64,000 nucleotides of DNA from Flavobacterium sp. SM15 (GCF_022012335.1 NZ_JAKLTO010000003.1:1-64000); one strand, 5' to 3'; shown: positions 1 through 9,223, numbered from the stretch's first letter. Notes: generated by a model from the sequence alone, not told the origin. Made by a program: numbers and translations.

Positions 1-2024
1 ACACTTCCCGTAGCAACCGTACACGTTGGCTGAGTGATCGTTCCTACTACCGGTGCCGTTGGCAAACCGACAGTAACATCAACCGTATCAGTTATAACAC
101 ATCCACCCGGTGCCACAACAGTTAATATATAAGTTGTGTTTCCAGTAGGGCATACAGAAGGAGTTAGAGTATTTACTCCTGAAGATATTGAGGCTTTAGG
201 TGACCAAGAAATACTATTTGTATTTAAAACAACAGTTAAATTTGTAATATCACCTGTTCCGCCGCCGCCGCCTCGAGTATCTTTTACATTTAAAGTAAAT
301 GTTCCATTAAGCGTCCCTGTATATCCTGCATAAACAGCTGGAGGAATACAAAAAGTTTGTACTCCTGATCCGGAAAGTGGTGTCAGCGTTGAATTATATA
401 CAGTTCCATCAGGCATGGTTATGGTTATCGCATTAGGATTTCCATTATTTCCAATATCTGCAGCTTTTGAATGATCAATTGTAAAACAAATTGAACCAAT
501 TGTAGTCGCTGAAGCAACCGCTCCTGAAGCAGTTATCGACGTATTGGCCCCTGTCGTGTTATTACTGGGAATTGCAACTACCGTAGAATTTGAAAAATTA
601 GAAGCAAATGTTCCAGGCGCAACAGATGAAGTTCCGCTTAAACTAACACAACCACCTGAACAAACACTAGTATCAGTTCCTGCGTTAGCTGTAGGAGCAG
701 GAGTCACTGTAACCAATACAGTTTGTGGTGAACCCGCACATCCTCCAGGAGTCGATGTAGGAGTTACAGTATAAGTAACTACCTGATTTACACCGGAAGA
801 GTTAACTAATATATTAGACAAAGTGCTTGTAGACTGTAATGTTGTACTTTCTCCAGTTACACTCGCATTATTTGTGGCAATCCATGTATATGTTGCAGGA
901 ACATTGGATGTTAAAGGTATATTGACAGTTCCTCCACTACATACAGTCGCTGTACTAGGACTTGTCATGACAGGCCCAGCCTGCATAACTGCCGTAGATG
1001 TATTGGGAGGATCTAGCTGACAAGCAGGACTTGTCCAAGAACCCGACTCCCCATCTCCACTTGTATTAATAGTTACCGATAAATCCTGACCAGAAACACA
1101 AGCAGAACTCACAGTTAAATCAAAACAAAACTCCCAATTAAGACCAGTTCCAGTACAATCATCACCAAAATTATTTTTCGGATCCGATCCTACATCTCCA
1201 CTATCAAAATAAAAACCTGTACCCCAATTGGTTCCATTCACAACTCCAATACCTGTCGGAAAAAATGCCCAAGTTCCACCCAAAAACTGACAAGTTGCTG
1301 CTGGGGTAGCATTTGTGATAGTACCAGTCCAACCTGGTCCCATAGAAATTTGAACTCCATGAAACCAGTTCGTATTAGTATCTTCCCATTCCGTAACAGT
1401 ATAACAAAAATGAACAACCTGTCCCGGTGTATACGCTCCATTTACTGGTAAAGGCGAAGGAACCAAAGTTGATGTTCGCAAACAGTTATCACAATCTATA
1501 CTATTATTGACTGATATTGAAAAGTTATTATCAGTAGCAGTTGTTGTACCCCCACTAACTTGTACGTAATAGGTTTGACCCGGAGATGTAGAATTAACAA
1601 CTACAGATCCATTACCACTTCCTCCCAAATTCCCACAAGCTACACCATTTAAAGTGTTGCAGTTATTTCCTGACCAAACTCCAATACTTGCATTTGGAAA
1701 CCCATTAATTGTTACATTCACAGTAGATCCCGAAGCAACAAATGTATACCACACATCTAGCGCAGGAGCTTGCATGTTCCCTCCACCAGAACAGTTGGTC
1801 AAATAAGAATATGGACTTGCACCTGTTGCAGCAACAGTAGTCTGATTATTTAAAGTAACTGTTGATCCCGTTTCTGTTGGAAAAACAGTACACGCAGCTG
1901 GTGCAGGCAAAGTCCCCAAATTTGTTGCATTTGAACAGTTATCATTTGAAGGTTGAGCATAAGCATTATTAATAAAAAGTATTAATAATGCTGACACTAA
2001 CAATTGTTTGTAAAATTTCATCAT
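1..2024 (-). CDS. Large secreted surface adhesin, N-terminal part (gene runs off the window)
   Basis: The frame is open from the ATG at 2024 to the window edge, about 674 residues, so the 3' end is missing. Residues 1-24 form a signal peptide ending in NAYAQ. A beta-rich domain with the motif ALDVWYTF (88-95) follows, of a type common at the start of flavobacterial surface proteins. Residues about 470-600 resemble a proprotein convertase P-domain, with ICFTIDHS and a final NLTVVLNT. The visible end reads TITQPTCTVATGSV, which looks like the start of a SprB/HYR-like repeat, so a long repetitive tail and a T9SS sorting domain are expected beyond the edge. A second ATG directly follows the first. 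The gene starts 4 bases after the upstream small secreted gene. Function as a gliding or attachment adhesin is inferred from architecture. Confidence 0.8.
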   Translation of the reverse strand, partial: MMKFYKQLLVSALLILFINNAYAQPSNDNCSNATNLGTLPAPAACTVFPTETGSTVTLNNQTTVAATGASPYSYLTNCSGGGNMQAPALDVWYTFVASGSTVNVTINGFPNASIGVWSGNNCNTLNGVACGNLGGSGNGSVVVNSTSPGQTYYVQVSGGTTTATDNNFSISVNNSIDCDNCLRTSTLVPSPLPVNGAYTPGQVVHFCYTVTEWEDTNTNWFHGVQISMGPGWTGTITNATPAATCQFLGGTWAFFPTGIGVVNGTNWGTGFYFDSGDVGSDPKNNFGDDCTGTGLNWEFCFDLTVSSACVSGQDLSVTINTSGDGESGSWTSPACQLDPPNTSTAVMQAGPVMTSPSTATVCSGGTVNIPLTSNVPATYTWIATNNASVTGESTTLQSTSTLSNILVNSSGVNQVVTYTVTPTSTPGGCAGSPQTVLVTVTPAPTANAGTDTSVCSGGCVSLSGTSSVAPGTFASNFSNSTVVAIPSNNTTGANTSITASGAVASATTIGSICFTIDHSKAADIGNNGNPNAITITMPDGTVYNSTLTPLSGSGVQTFCIPPAVYAGYTGTLNGTFTLNVKDTRGGGGGTGDITNLTVVLNTNSISWSPKASISSGVNTLTPSVCPTGNTTYILTVVAPGGCVITDTVDVTVGLPTAPVVGTITQPTCTVATGS

Positions 2025-2028
2025 TCTA

Positions 2029-2409
2029 TTACTTTTTATTATTTGCTACTTGCTTTTTTAGATTTTTCACTGTAGGATAACCTTTTGCGATATACCCATT
2101 GGGAAGAATTGACCATACTATATTTTTATCAATTTCAATATCATCAGTAAGAAAACAGCTTTCATCTAAAGAAGAATTTACCATTTCTCTTCTTGAAAAA
2201 AGTCTGACAACCGAGCCGTCATCTAAAATGATATCATTCGATTTGGATTGGAAGTAATTACCACACATTTCAGCTTTTTGGAATGCTTCAGTAATCTCTT
2301 TTTTCGAATATTTGTTTCCCATTTTAATAACGGTAAAATTGGCATTTTTACTCTGAGAGTAAACAGTCAAACAAAACATCGTAAAAACAAGTAGTAGTAG
2401 TTTTTTCAT
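2029..2409 (-). CDS. Small secreted protein of unknown function
   Basis: A 126-residue protein with a clear signal peptide (MKKLLLLVFTMFCLTVYSQ). The mature part is about 107 residues, mixed charged and polar, with two cysteines (in AEMCGNY and ESCFLTD) that could form a disulfide. I do not recognise the family. It ends 4 bases before the start of the large adhesin on the same strand, so the two are probably co-transcribed and it may assist adhesin export or anchoring; that is inference from position only. The start is the only Met ahead of the signal peptide. Confidence 0.7.
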   Translation of the reverse strand: MKKLLLLVFTMFCLTVYSQSKNANFTVIKMGNKYSKKEITEAFQKAEMCGNYFQSKSNDIILDDGSVVRLFSRREMVNSSLDESCFLTDDIEIDKNIVWSILPNGYIAKGYPTVKNLKKQVANNKK

Positions 2410-2817
2410 AGTTGTTTTTGGTTTTGAATTTTATAGTTGGTATTTATTTTAGAAACCAATTAAAAAGCTCAATATTTAATTACTTTCAATAAAAAACCTC
2501 TTAACAAATGAGAAATGGATTTTCACTGTTTTATAATAAAATATTAATTTTTTGTTAATTAACAAATATGCAAAACTTTATGAAAATAAAAAAAATATGT
2601 TGAAAAATATTAAAAAATCATTATAAATATAACAAAAACCCCTATAAACACTGGCGTTTTGAGTTGTTAAAAAAAACAAAAACATTATAAATTGTTAAAT
2701 AAAACGTTAAAAAAACTTACACTTAAACCTCTTTAATTAACAATTCATCGTCAATATGCTTTAATTTTTAATTATTATCTTTGCAGTATTACTCTTAACA
2801 TTAAAATCCACTATTTA
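2410..2817. other. AT-rich divergent intergenic region
   Basis: 408 bases between the divergently transcribed small secreted gene and folE. It is very AT-rich with many A and T runs. I see no ORF, tRNA or riboswitch-like structure. The only recognisable signal is a -7 box for folE near its right end. Confidence 0.6.
2776..2783 (+). promoter_or_regulatory. Promoter -7 box for folE
   Basis: TATCTTTG matches the Bacteroidota -7 consensus TAnnTTTG and lies 34 bases before the folE ATG. No TTG is seen at the expected -33 distance. The same octamer precedes fur and the beta-lactamase-like gene in this window. Confidence 0.6.
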
Positions 2818-3489
2818 ATGATTCATAATGACGATTTGAACGATCAATTGGGAGAAAACCACATCGGTACAAGTGCACAAACTCCCTTGCGTTCTGATGC
2901 TTTCGATATGTCTGATGACGAAAAAATAAGCGCCATAAAAAAAGATGTAGAAAACATTCTTACGACTTTAGGTTTAGACCTTACAGATGACAGTTTAAAA
3001 GGAACTCCAAACCGTGTTGCTAAAATGTTTGTAAAGGAAATTTTCGGAGGGCTTCATCCCCATAAAAAACCGAGTTCTTCCACTTTTGAAAACAAATACA
3101 AATACGGTGAAATGCTAGTAGAAAAAAACATCACGGTTTATTCTACTTGCGAGCACCACTTATTACCTATTGTAGGACGTGCACACGTTGCCTATATTTC
3201 CAACGGAACTGTTGTCGGCTTATCCAAAATGAACCGTATTGTCGATTATTTCGCGAAACGTCCTCAGGTTCAGGAACGTTTAACTATTCAGATTGTTCAG
3301 GAATTACAAAAAGTTCTTAACACTGATGATGTTGCGTGCGTAATCGATGCAAAACACCTTTGCGTAAATTCCAGAGGAATCCGCGATATCGAAAGCAGTA
3401 CAGTAACCGCTGAATTCGGTGGAAAATTCAAAGAAGACAAAGTTCGTCGCGAGTTTCTGGATTACATCAAACTGGACACAACTTTCTAA
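2818..3489 (+). CDS. folE: GTP cyclohydrolase I
   Basis: Converts GTP to 7,8-dihydroneopterin triphosphate, the first step of folate and pterin synthesis, in the cytoplasm as a decamer. The 223-residue length fits FolE. The zinc ligands are visible as Cys111 and His114 in CEHHLLP and Cys172 in HLCVNSRG. LSKMNRIVDYFAKRPQVQER is the typical core of the family. Residues 1-30 are a variable extension. It is first in a run with cysS, yidD and lgt, with 65 bases before cysS and no terminator between them. The ATG lies downstream of a TATCTTTG box, which supports this start. Confidence 0.96.
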   Translation: MIHNDDLNDQLGENHIGTSAQTPLRSDAFDMSDDEKISAIKKDVENILTTLGLDLTDDSLKGTPNRVAKMFVKEIFGGLHPHKKPSSSTFENKYKYGEMLVEKNITVYSTCEHHLLPIVGRAHVAYISNGTVVGLSKMNRIVDYFAKRPQVQERLTIQIVQELQKVLNTDDVACVIDAKHLCVNSRGIRDIESSTVTAEFGGKFKEDKVRREFLDYIKLDTTF

Positions 3490-3554
3490 ATTACAGAGAT
3501 TTTGAAGTTTTATTTTTTTAATCTTTCAATCTTTTAATTTTTCAATCATTTTAT

Positions 3555-5033
3555 ATGCACCTATACCAAAATCAGAATTTAAAGATTTACAATTCGCTCT
3601 CAGGAGAAAAAGAACTTTTCAAACCCATCCATGAAGGCCATGTGGGAATGTACGTTTGTGGACCAACGGTTTACAGCAATGTTCACTTGGGAAATTGTAG
3701 AACTTTCATTTCCTTTGATTTGGTGTACCGTTACCTTAAACATTTAGGCTTCAAGGTACGTTATGTGCGTAATATTACCGATGTAGGCCATATTGTGGAT
3801 GATGAAGATGAAGGAGAAGACAAGATCGCTAAAAAAGCAAGAGTTGAGCAAATTGAACCGATGGAAGTAGTCCAGAAATACTCTGTGGATTTTCATCAGA
3901 TCATGGAATTACTCAACAACCATGCGCCAAGCATCGAACCAACCGCAACGGGCCACATCATCGAACAAATTGAAATCATCAAGCAGATTATCGACAACGG
4001 TTATGCTTATGTTTCCAACGGTTCGGTATATTTTGATGTTACAAAATATAACCAGGCACACAATTACGGAAAACTAAGCGGGCGTAACATTGAAGACATG
4101 ATTTCCAACACCCGGGATCTGGACGGTCAATCCGACAAATTGAACTCGTTGGATTTTGCGCTTTGGAAAAACGCCGAGCCACAACACATTATGCGCTGGC
4201 CTTCTCCTTGGGGCGACGGTTTCCCTGGATGGCATTTGGAATGTACTGCAATGAGTACCAAATATTTAGGAAAACATTTCGATATTCACGGTGGTGGTAT
4301 GGATTTGAAATTCCCGCACCATGAATGCGAAATTGCACAAAACGAAGCATGTACCGGAGAAACCCCTGTTAATTATTGGATGCACGCCAACATGCTTACT
4401 TTAAACGGAAAGAAAATGGCAAAATCAACGGGTAACAACATCTTACCTAGAGAGCTTTTTACCGGTGCCAATTCGGTATTAAGTAAGGCGTTTTCACCTT
4501 CTGTGGCGCGTTTCTTTATTTTGCAGGCCCATTACCGAAGCATTTTGGATTTTTCCGATGATGCTATTTTAGCTTCTGAGAAAGGATACAACCGATTAAT
4601 GGAAGCTATCGGAAATTTAGAGAACATCGAACCGAATTCTGTTTCAACTTTAGATATTGCAAGCTGGAAACAAACGTGTTACGATGCAATGAACGACGAT
4701 TTCAACAGTCCAATTTTGATCGCACAATTGTTTGAAGCTGTTCGTTTTATCAACCTTTTAAGAGAAGGAAAAGAAACCATTACAACTACTGATTTAGACC
4801 TTTTCAAAAAAGCAGTTCATGCTTTTGTTTTCGACGTTCTGGGATTGCAAAGCGAAAGAGAAGCCGCTGGAAACAGCGATAAACTGGATGGTGTGGTTAA
4901 CATGCTTATCGGAATGCGAGATGAGGCTAGAGCCAATAAAGACTGGGGCTTGTCAGACGAAATTCGGGACAAACTGCTGGAGTTAGGCATTCAGCTAAAA
5001 GACGGTAAAGAAGGTACAACTTTTACAATATAA
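3555..5033 (+). CDS. cysS: Cysteinyl-tRNA synthetase
   Basis: Class I aminoacyl-tRNA synthetase that charges tRNA-Cys. The 492-residue length is typical. The signature HIGH element appears as HLGN (44-47), and the KMSKS loop as KMAKS (287-291). The zinc-binding residues of the family are present as Cys35 in CGPTVY, Cys230, and the HHECE region near 255-259. The C-terminal helical anticodon-binding part is complete. It follows folE and is followed by a terminator-like hairpin before yidD. Confidence 0.97.
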   Translation: MHLYQNQNLKIYNSLSGEKELFKPIHEGHVGMYVCGPTVYSNVHLGNCRTFISFDLVYRYLKHLGFKVRYVRNITDVGHIVDDEDEGEDKIAKKARVEQIEPMEVVQKYSVDFHQIMELLNNHAPSIEPTATGHIIEQIEIIKQIIDNGYAYVSNGSVYFDVTKYNQAHNYGKLSGRNIEDMISNTRDLDGQSDKLNSLDFALWKNAEPQHIMRWPSPWGDGFPGWHLECTAMSTKYLGKHFDIHGGGMDLKFPHHECEIAQNEACTGETPVNYWMHANMLTLNGKKMAKSTGNNILPRELFTGANSVLSKAFSPSVARFFILQAHYRSILDFSDDAILASEKGYNRLMEAIGNLENIEPNSVSTLDIASWKQTCYDAMNDDFNSPILIAQLFEAVRFINLLREGKETITTTDLDLFKKAVHAFVFDVLGLQSEREAAGNSDKLDGVVNMLIGMRDEARANKDWGLSDEIRDKLLELGIQLKDGKEGTTFTI

Positions 5034-5047
5034 TTCATACCAAACTA

Positions 5048-5084
5048 TAAAATGATGGAGCACAACACTTCATCATTTTTATTT
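5048..5084 (+). terminator. Possible terminator between cysS and yidD
   Basis: AAAATGATG (5049-5057) pairs with CATCATTTT (5071-5079) around a 13-base loop, followed by a T-rich tail. The stem is AT-rich and the loop long, so termination may be partial. The yidD ATG is only 8 bases after this region. Confidence 0.45.
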
Positions 5085-5091
5085 AAAAACC

Positions 5092-5316
5092 ATGCTAAAA
5101 AAAATAGTAATTTACCCTTTTATTTTCCTGGTACGGTTTTATCAGGTGGCGATTTCCCCCTATACTCCGGGAGTTTGCCGCTACTCTCCTACCTGTTCGC
5201 ACTATACCGTAGAAGCGTTACAAAAACACGGGTTGTTCAAAGGTGGGTGGCTGGCGATAAAACGAATCGGAAGCTGTCATCCTTGGGGCGGAAGCGGTTA
5301 CGACCCGGTTCCTTAA
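5092..5316 (+). CDS. yidD: Membrane protein insertion efficiency factor YidD
   Basis: A 74-residue member of the YidD/UPF0161 family, associated with YidC-mediated insertion of inner-membrane proteins. The N-terminus is an amphipathic or membrane-associated helix ([14 protein letters not shown]). The three conserved cysteines are in [10 protein letters not shown] and [14 protein letters not shown], and the final motif is the family signature. A longer overlapping frame at 5052-5384 shows no family features and was set aside. It sits between cysS and lgt. Confidence 0.93.
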   Translation: MLKKIVIYPFIFLVRFYQVAISPYTPGVCRYSPTCSHYTVEALQKHGLFKGGWLAIKRIGSCHPWGGSGYDPVP

Positions 5317-5400
5317 AATTTCTGATTAAATTAACCCTATTTAATAGCCTTACAATTTTTCATTTATTATTTTTACCGAAATAAAGAATAAACTTTCACT

Positions 5401-6330
5401 ATGACACACGCATTGCATTTTGTATGGAACCCTTCCGAAGGTATTGATTTGGGATTTTTCATGATCCGCTTTTACAGTTTAATGTTTATTGTGGCTTTCG
5501 GACTAGGCTGGTACATCATGAAACATATTTATGAAAGAGAAGGCGAATCTTTGGAAAAGCTTGATTCTTTGTTTATTTATACCGTTTTTGCCACGCTTTT
5601 AGGTGCCCGGTTAGGACATGTTTTCTTTTACGATTGGGACTACTTTAAAGACCATAAACTGGAAATTTTATTACCTGTTCGTTTTGAGCCACAGTTTGAA
5701 TTTACCGGTTTTGCAGGATTAGCCAGTCATGGCGCTGCAATTGCCATTATTCTGGTAATGTTTTATTATAGCCGAAAAATCATTCACCGTCCTATTTTAT
5801 GGGTACTGGACCGAATCGTGATCCCGGTTTCCAGTGGTGCTATTTTTGTGCGTTTGGGGAATTTTTTCAACTCGGAAATTGTTGGAAACGAAACCACTTC
5901 ATCAATGGGAATCCAGTTTATTCGCGACCGATACACCGCCAGAGAGGCCATGGAATTAACAGGAATTGCAGATCCCAATCAGGCATTTAAAGCTATTGAA
6001 ACCAATCCTCAATTTGCAAATTTATTAGCTGATGTAATCCCTAAATACCCTGCTCAGCTTTTTGAAGCAGCTGGTTATGTTTTTGTGTTTGCAATCTTAT
6101 TTTACTTGTACTGGAAAACAAATGCTAGAGAAAAACAAGGCTATCTTTTTGGATTGTTTTTGGTGATGCTGTGGACCATTCGTTTCCTTGTCGAGTTCGT
6201 TAAAGAAAGTCAAGGCGGTTTTGGGGACGATACCGGCCTTTTCTCTACCGGACAATGGCTAAGCCTACCTTTCATTGCAATAGGAGCTTATTTAATCTCT
6301 AATGCTTTTAAAACAAAAAAGAGACGATAA
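5401..6330 (+). CDS. lgt: Phosphatidylglycerol--prolipoprotein diacylglyceryl transferase
   Basis: Inner-membrane enzyme that transfers diacylglycerol from phosphatidylglycerol to the lipobox cysteine of prolipoproteins. The 309-residue protein has about seven hydrophobic segments. The family signatures are visible: GLASHGAAI (the HGG-type region with the essential His), FVRLGNFFNSEIVG (the Lgt signature) and YPAQLFEA. Between the second and third there is an extra soluble stretch (RDRYTAREAMEL onwards), longer than in Escherichia coli Lgt. It ends at a strong bidirectional terminator. Confidence 0.95.
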   Translation: MTHALHFVWNPSEGIDLGFFMIRFYSLMFIVAFGLGWYIMKHIYEREGESLEKLDSLFIYTVFATLLGARLGHVFFYDWDYFKDHKLEILLPVRFEPQFEFTGFAGLASHGAAIAIILVMFYYSRKIIHRPILWVLDRIVIPVSSGAIFVRLGNFFNSEIVGNETTSSMGIQFIRDRYTAREAMELTGIADPNQAFKAIETNPQFANLLADVIPKYPAQLFEAAGYVFVFAILFYLYWKTNAREKQGYLFGLFLVMLWTIRFLVEFVKESQGGFGDDTGLFSTGQWLSLPFIAIGAYLISNAFKTKKRR

Positions 6331-6347
6331 GTTTCAAATAACTTATA

Positions 6348-6382
6348 AAAAAAATCCCAACTGGTTTAGTTGGGATTTTTTT
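6348..6382. terminator. Bidirectional terminator between lgt and the LRR gene
   Basis: AAAATCCCAACT (6351-6362) pairs perfectly with AGTTGGGATTTT (6368-6379) around a 5-base loop, with A and T runs on both sides. It serves the convergent lgt (plus) and LRR protein (minus) genes. Confidence 0.9.
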
Positions 6383-6395
6383 ATTGGCATTTCAA

Positions 6396-8705
6396 TTATT
6401 GCTTAACAAACTTCGTATTAGCCGCTCCTTTATCTGAATTGACCTTGATAAAATAATTCCCGGAAGACAAACTCGAAACATCCACAGTCTTAACATTCTG
6501 CGTATTCGGAACCACCAAAACCACTTGACCTAATGCATTATAAATACTTACTGAACTCACTTCAATAGTTTGCTTGGTTTCAATATTCAATTTGTCTTTT
6601 ACCGGATTAGGATAAACACTGAAATACTGACCGAATTCAAAATCCTGAGCGCTTAACACCTGAATGGTTGTAGTCGCTGTATTAGTTACTATTGGGAAGT
6701 TATAATCGAAATAGATGTTTGCCGTGTTGCTAAAAGTATCACCTAAAACCAAGCTTGGTTTTGTCTTGATTTTGAAAGCTACATATCCATCATTATTAGC
6801 GTCATCAAAAGGTAAATTGATGTTTTCGAAAATGAATTCTACTTTATCGCCGGCAATCTTAGTATAATAATTGTGGCTTCCGTTAATTGGCACTAAAGAG
6901 TTGATATCAAATTTCGTTGCGTCAATCACATCTTTTACCACAATATTCTGAGCATTTGCTGAACCTGTGTTTTCAAAACGGATTACATAATGCACATACT
7001 TCCCTACTTCACTTGGTGTGATGGTAGTGCCTTCTAAACAGGTTTTATCGTTGGGATCATACGAATTTACAACGGTTTGGTTAAGGGTAAAAGAATTATC
7101 ATTTGGCGTTTCATCTGTAGCGGCAGAATTTATGGCCACAGTATAATTCAAAACATCTCCCATATTCACCGCAGGAGTTTCTGCTGAAGAATTCACATTT
7201 AAAACTATTGCAATTTCACGAGCCTCAAACGGCTTTAAATTGGTAAAGTTCCAGGTTAAATTGTTTACGGTTTGACTTGAAAGCACAGGATTAGCAGAAA
7301 CAAAATCAAGTACAGCATCATTAAAAGCTAAGTTAACCGAACCCGATTGGGTATTGGTTCCTTTGTTTTTAAAAACCATCTTATAGTTAGCATCAAAACC
7401 AGGTCTTGCGACACTTAGTGGAAGCAAAACTACTTCTAAATCGGGATGTACTCCATTGGCAGCAACACAAAAATTTTGAAGCAACGGACTTGCCTGAGCA
7501 GGAAAGTCTATAACCACTTGTGAAGGAGAAACTGTAAAATAAGTCGAATTCTGCATGACAGGTGTTAGTGTATAACTTCCTGATCGAAGCGGAATCGAAT
7601 AATTACCTGAATCGTCCGCTATTGTACTAAGCATGTCAGTTCCGTTAAAGGTTGAAAAACGCATATTTTTATAAACACTATCCGAAGCATCACATCCATT
7701 AGCATTTTCATCATATCTAACAGCTCCCTGAACAACAAATGATTCTCCTCCCGGGGCAAATGAACAATACGAATTCAAATTACAATCTGTATAACCGTAT
7801 TGAACATAAATTCTATTTGAAAGATCAGCAACGCCCTCTTCATCTACGCAAACGTATCTAATATTGGGGCAGTCCGAAAACATGATATTAGTTGCTGGTG
7901 GATCCCCTTCACCAGGTTCCCAAAAAGGGAAACGTCCATTTTTAAGATTAAGAATCTCCAGATTGGCATTATAACTCGCTACAAGCCGAACTAAACTTAA
8001 ACAAGCGCTTAAATCCAAGGATTGGAAAAGATTATCATTACATGATAACACCTCCAAGCTTGTCAAACTGGAAACATCCAAAATTGAAAATTGATTACTA
8101 TCGCAATTCAAAAAGGTAAGGCCAGGAATTTGACTAAAATTCAAAGTAGTCAAATTATTCCAATTACATCGCAATTCGCTTAAATCTGTGTTTCCATTAA
8201 AATCAATACTGACAAGTTGATTCCAACCACATTCCAACCTTATCAAATTGCTTAAATTAGAAACATCAAGAGTACTTAGTCGATTATTGGAACAAACTAA
8301 TTCTGTCAAATTAACACAATTTGAAACATCTAAAGCAATCAACTGATTACCATTGCATCTAAACAATGATAAATTGATTAAAGTAGAAACATCCAAAGAA
8401 GATAACAGATTATTTCGACATTGTAACTCCTCTAAGTTTACAAAATTCTCTAACCCAGTCATATCAGTAATCCCAGCACTTTCAACCCTTAAGTGGTGTA
8501 TTACCAAAGCTTCACTAACCTGAATCTGACCATCATTGTTCGTGTCAATTTTCACGTAAGCCCCAGATGCGTCCAGAGCAATACTCGAAGTAGTAGAAGC
8601 AGCTAAAAGCCTTGCCTTAAAATTCGCATCCGGTATGTCAATAATCTGTGCGTTAACCGCAGTTAAAGAGCACAGTAATAACATTAAAAAGTAAAGTTTT
8701 TTCAT
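6396..8705 (-). CDS. Secreted leucine-rich-repeat protein with T9SS type A sorting domain
   Basis: 769 residues. The signal peptide ends in AVNAQ. Residues about 20-270 carry leucine-rich repeats of about 21 residues with the recurring pattern LxxLxCxxNxLxxLDVS. A middle region with a carboxypeptidase-regulatory-like fold (SFVVQGAVRYDENANGCD) follows, then a DUF11-like repeat region (YDPNDKTCLEG, YVIRFENTGSANAQN). The last about 75 residues (FSVYPNPVKDKLNIE to the end) are a T9SS type A C-terminal sorting domain, so it is predicted to be exported across the outer membrane and anchored or released. Ligand binding by the LRR is a family expectation, not shown. The 43-bp repeat array lies just upstream. 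Confidence 0.93.
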   Translation of the reverse strand: MKKLYFLMLLLCSLTAVNAQIIDIPDANFKARLLAASTTSSIALDASGAYVKIDTNNDGQIQVSEALVIHHLRVESAGITDMTGLENFVNLEELQCRNNLLSSLDVSTLINLSLFRCNGNQLIALDVSNCVNLTELVCSNNRLSTLDVSNLSNLIRLECGWNQLVSIDFNGNTDLSELRCNWNNLTTLNFSQIPGLTFLNCDSNQFSILDVSSLTSLEVLSCNDNLFQSLDLSACLSLVRLVASYNANLEILNLKNGRFPFWEPGEGDPPATNIMFSDCPNIRYVCVDEEGVADLSNRIYVQYGYTDCNLNSYCSFAPGGESFVVQGAVRYDENANGCDASDSVYKNMRFSTFNGTDMLSTIADDSGNYSIPLRSGSYTLTPVMQNSTYFTVSPSQVVIDFPAQASPLLQNFCVAANGVHPDLEVVLLPLSVARPGFDANYKMVFKNKGTNTQSGSVNLAFNDAVLDFVSANPVLSSQTVNNLTWNFTNLKPFEAREIAIVLNVNSSAETPAVNMGDVLNYTVAINSAATDETPNDNSFTLNQTVVNSYDPNDKTCLEGTTITPSEVGKYVHYVIRFENTGSANAQNIVVKDVIDATKFDINSLVPINGSHNYYTKIAGDKVEFIFENINLPFDDANNDGYVAFKIKTKPSLVLGDTFSNTANIYFDYNFPIVTNTATTTIQVLSAQDFEFGQYFSVYPNPVKDKLNIETKQTIEVSSVSIYNALGQVVLVVPNTQNVKTVDVSSLSSGNYFIKVNSDKGAANTKFVKQ

Positions 8706-8856
8706 AGGAATAATTTAACGACTTAAAGATAACACTTCCTAATTACCAAATGTAGTATTCTTACAAACATCACAAATAAATAAAGAAACTACCCTTTTTA
8801 ATAATCACATAACGCGACGTAATTAAATTAATAACAACACCGCCTAAGTACTATGA
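8706..8856. other. Upstream region of the LRR gene
   Basis: Non-coding AT-rich DNA between the LRR gene start and the first recognisable array unit. On the minus strand it holds TATCTTTA about 20 bases before the LRR ATG, a weak match to the -7 consensus. No ORF is seen. Confidence 0.5.
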
Positions 8857-9221
8857 ACTGTGGCTTTCGGGGTTATAAAGAGCATTAACCACCTATCACA
8901 ACGGGGTTACTGGGGTTCCGTAGAGCATTTACCACACCCTACAACGGGGTTATTGGGGTTGTAAACTGCATTAACCACGTTCCTTAACCTAATCAATAGG
9001 GTTCCAAACGTAACTTACCACCTAACACAACCGCGCAATTGAGGTTATCAACGTGGTCTACCACGTTATACAACGGGGTAACTGGGGTTTAAGACGTGGT
9101 TAACCACGTCTTGTAAGGTGGTAAATCCACTTCTAAACGTGGTCAGTGAGGCAATGAACGTAATCCACCACGTCAAATAAGGTGGCTAATGGACTTCAAG
9201 ACGTGAACAACCCCGTCAAAC
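8857..9221. repeat. Degenerate 43-bp tandem repeat array
   Basis: Eight head-to-tail copies. Units begin at 8857, 8900, 8943, 8986, 9029, 9072 and 9115, each 43 bases to the next except the unit at 9115, which is about 21 bases longer; the last unit starts at 9179. Typical features are AACGGGGTTACTGGGGTT in the first half and TTAACCAC or ACGTGGTNNACCACGT in the second half. Each unit looks like two related halves of about 21.5 bp, and the extra 21 bases equal one half. The array is richer in G and C than its flanks. The period is not a multiple of three and no ORF crosses it, so it is not coding. There are no spacers, so it is not CRISPR. Function is unknown. Confidence 0.9.
9093..9110. repeat. 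Perfect 18-bp palindrome inside the array
   Basis: GACGTGGTTAACCACGTC is identical to its own reverse complement. The preceding unit has a near-palindrome at the same phase (AACGTGGTCTACCACGTT). Such a site could bind a dimeric protein; no binder is identified. Confidence 0.8.
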
Positions 9222-9223
9222 AA

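Noticed and set aside
1..1020. Three short plus-strand ORFs (136-333, 544-774, 823-1020)
   Set aside because: They are shadows of the minus-strand adhesin, which is open through the whole stretch with recognisable domains.
2410..2817. Riboswitch upstream of folE
   Set aside because: The region is nearly all A and T, with no conserved pairing seen, and the promoter box leaves only about 30 bases of leader.
5052..5384. 110-codon ORF overlapping yidD in another frame
   Set aside because: YidD has full family motifs in its frame; the longer frame begins in a hairpin and shows no family similarity.
8857..9221. CRISPR array
   Set aside because: The units are adjacent without unique spacers, all parts of the unit are related, and no cas genes are present.
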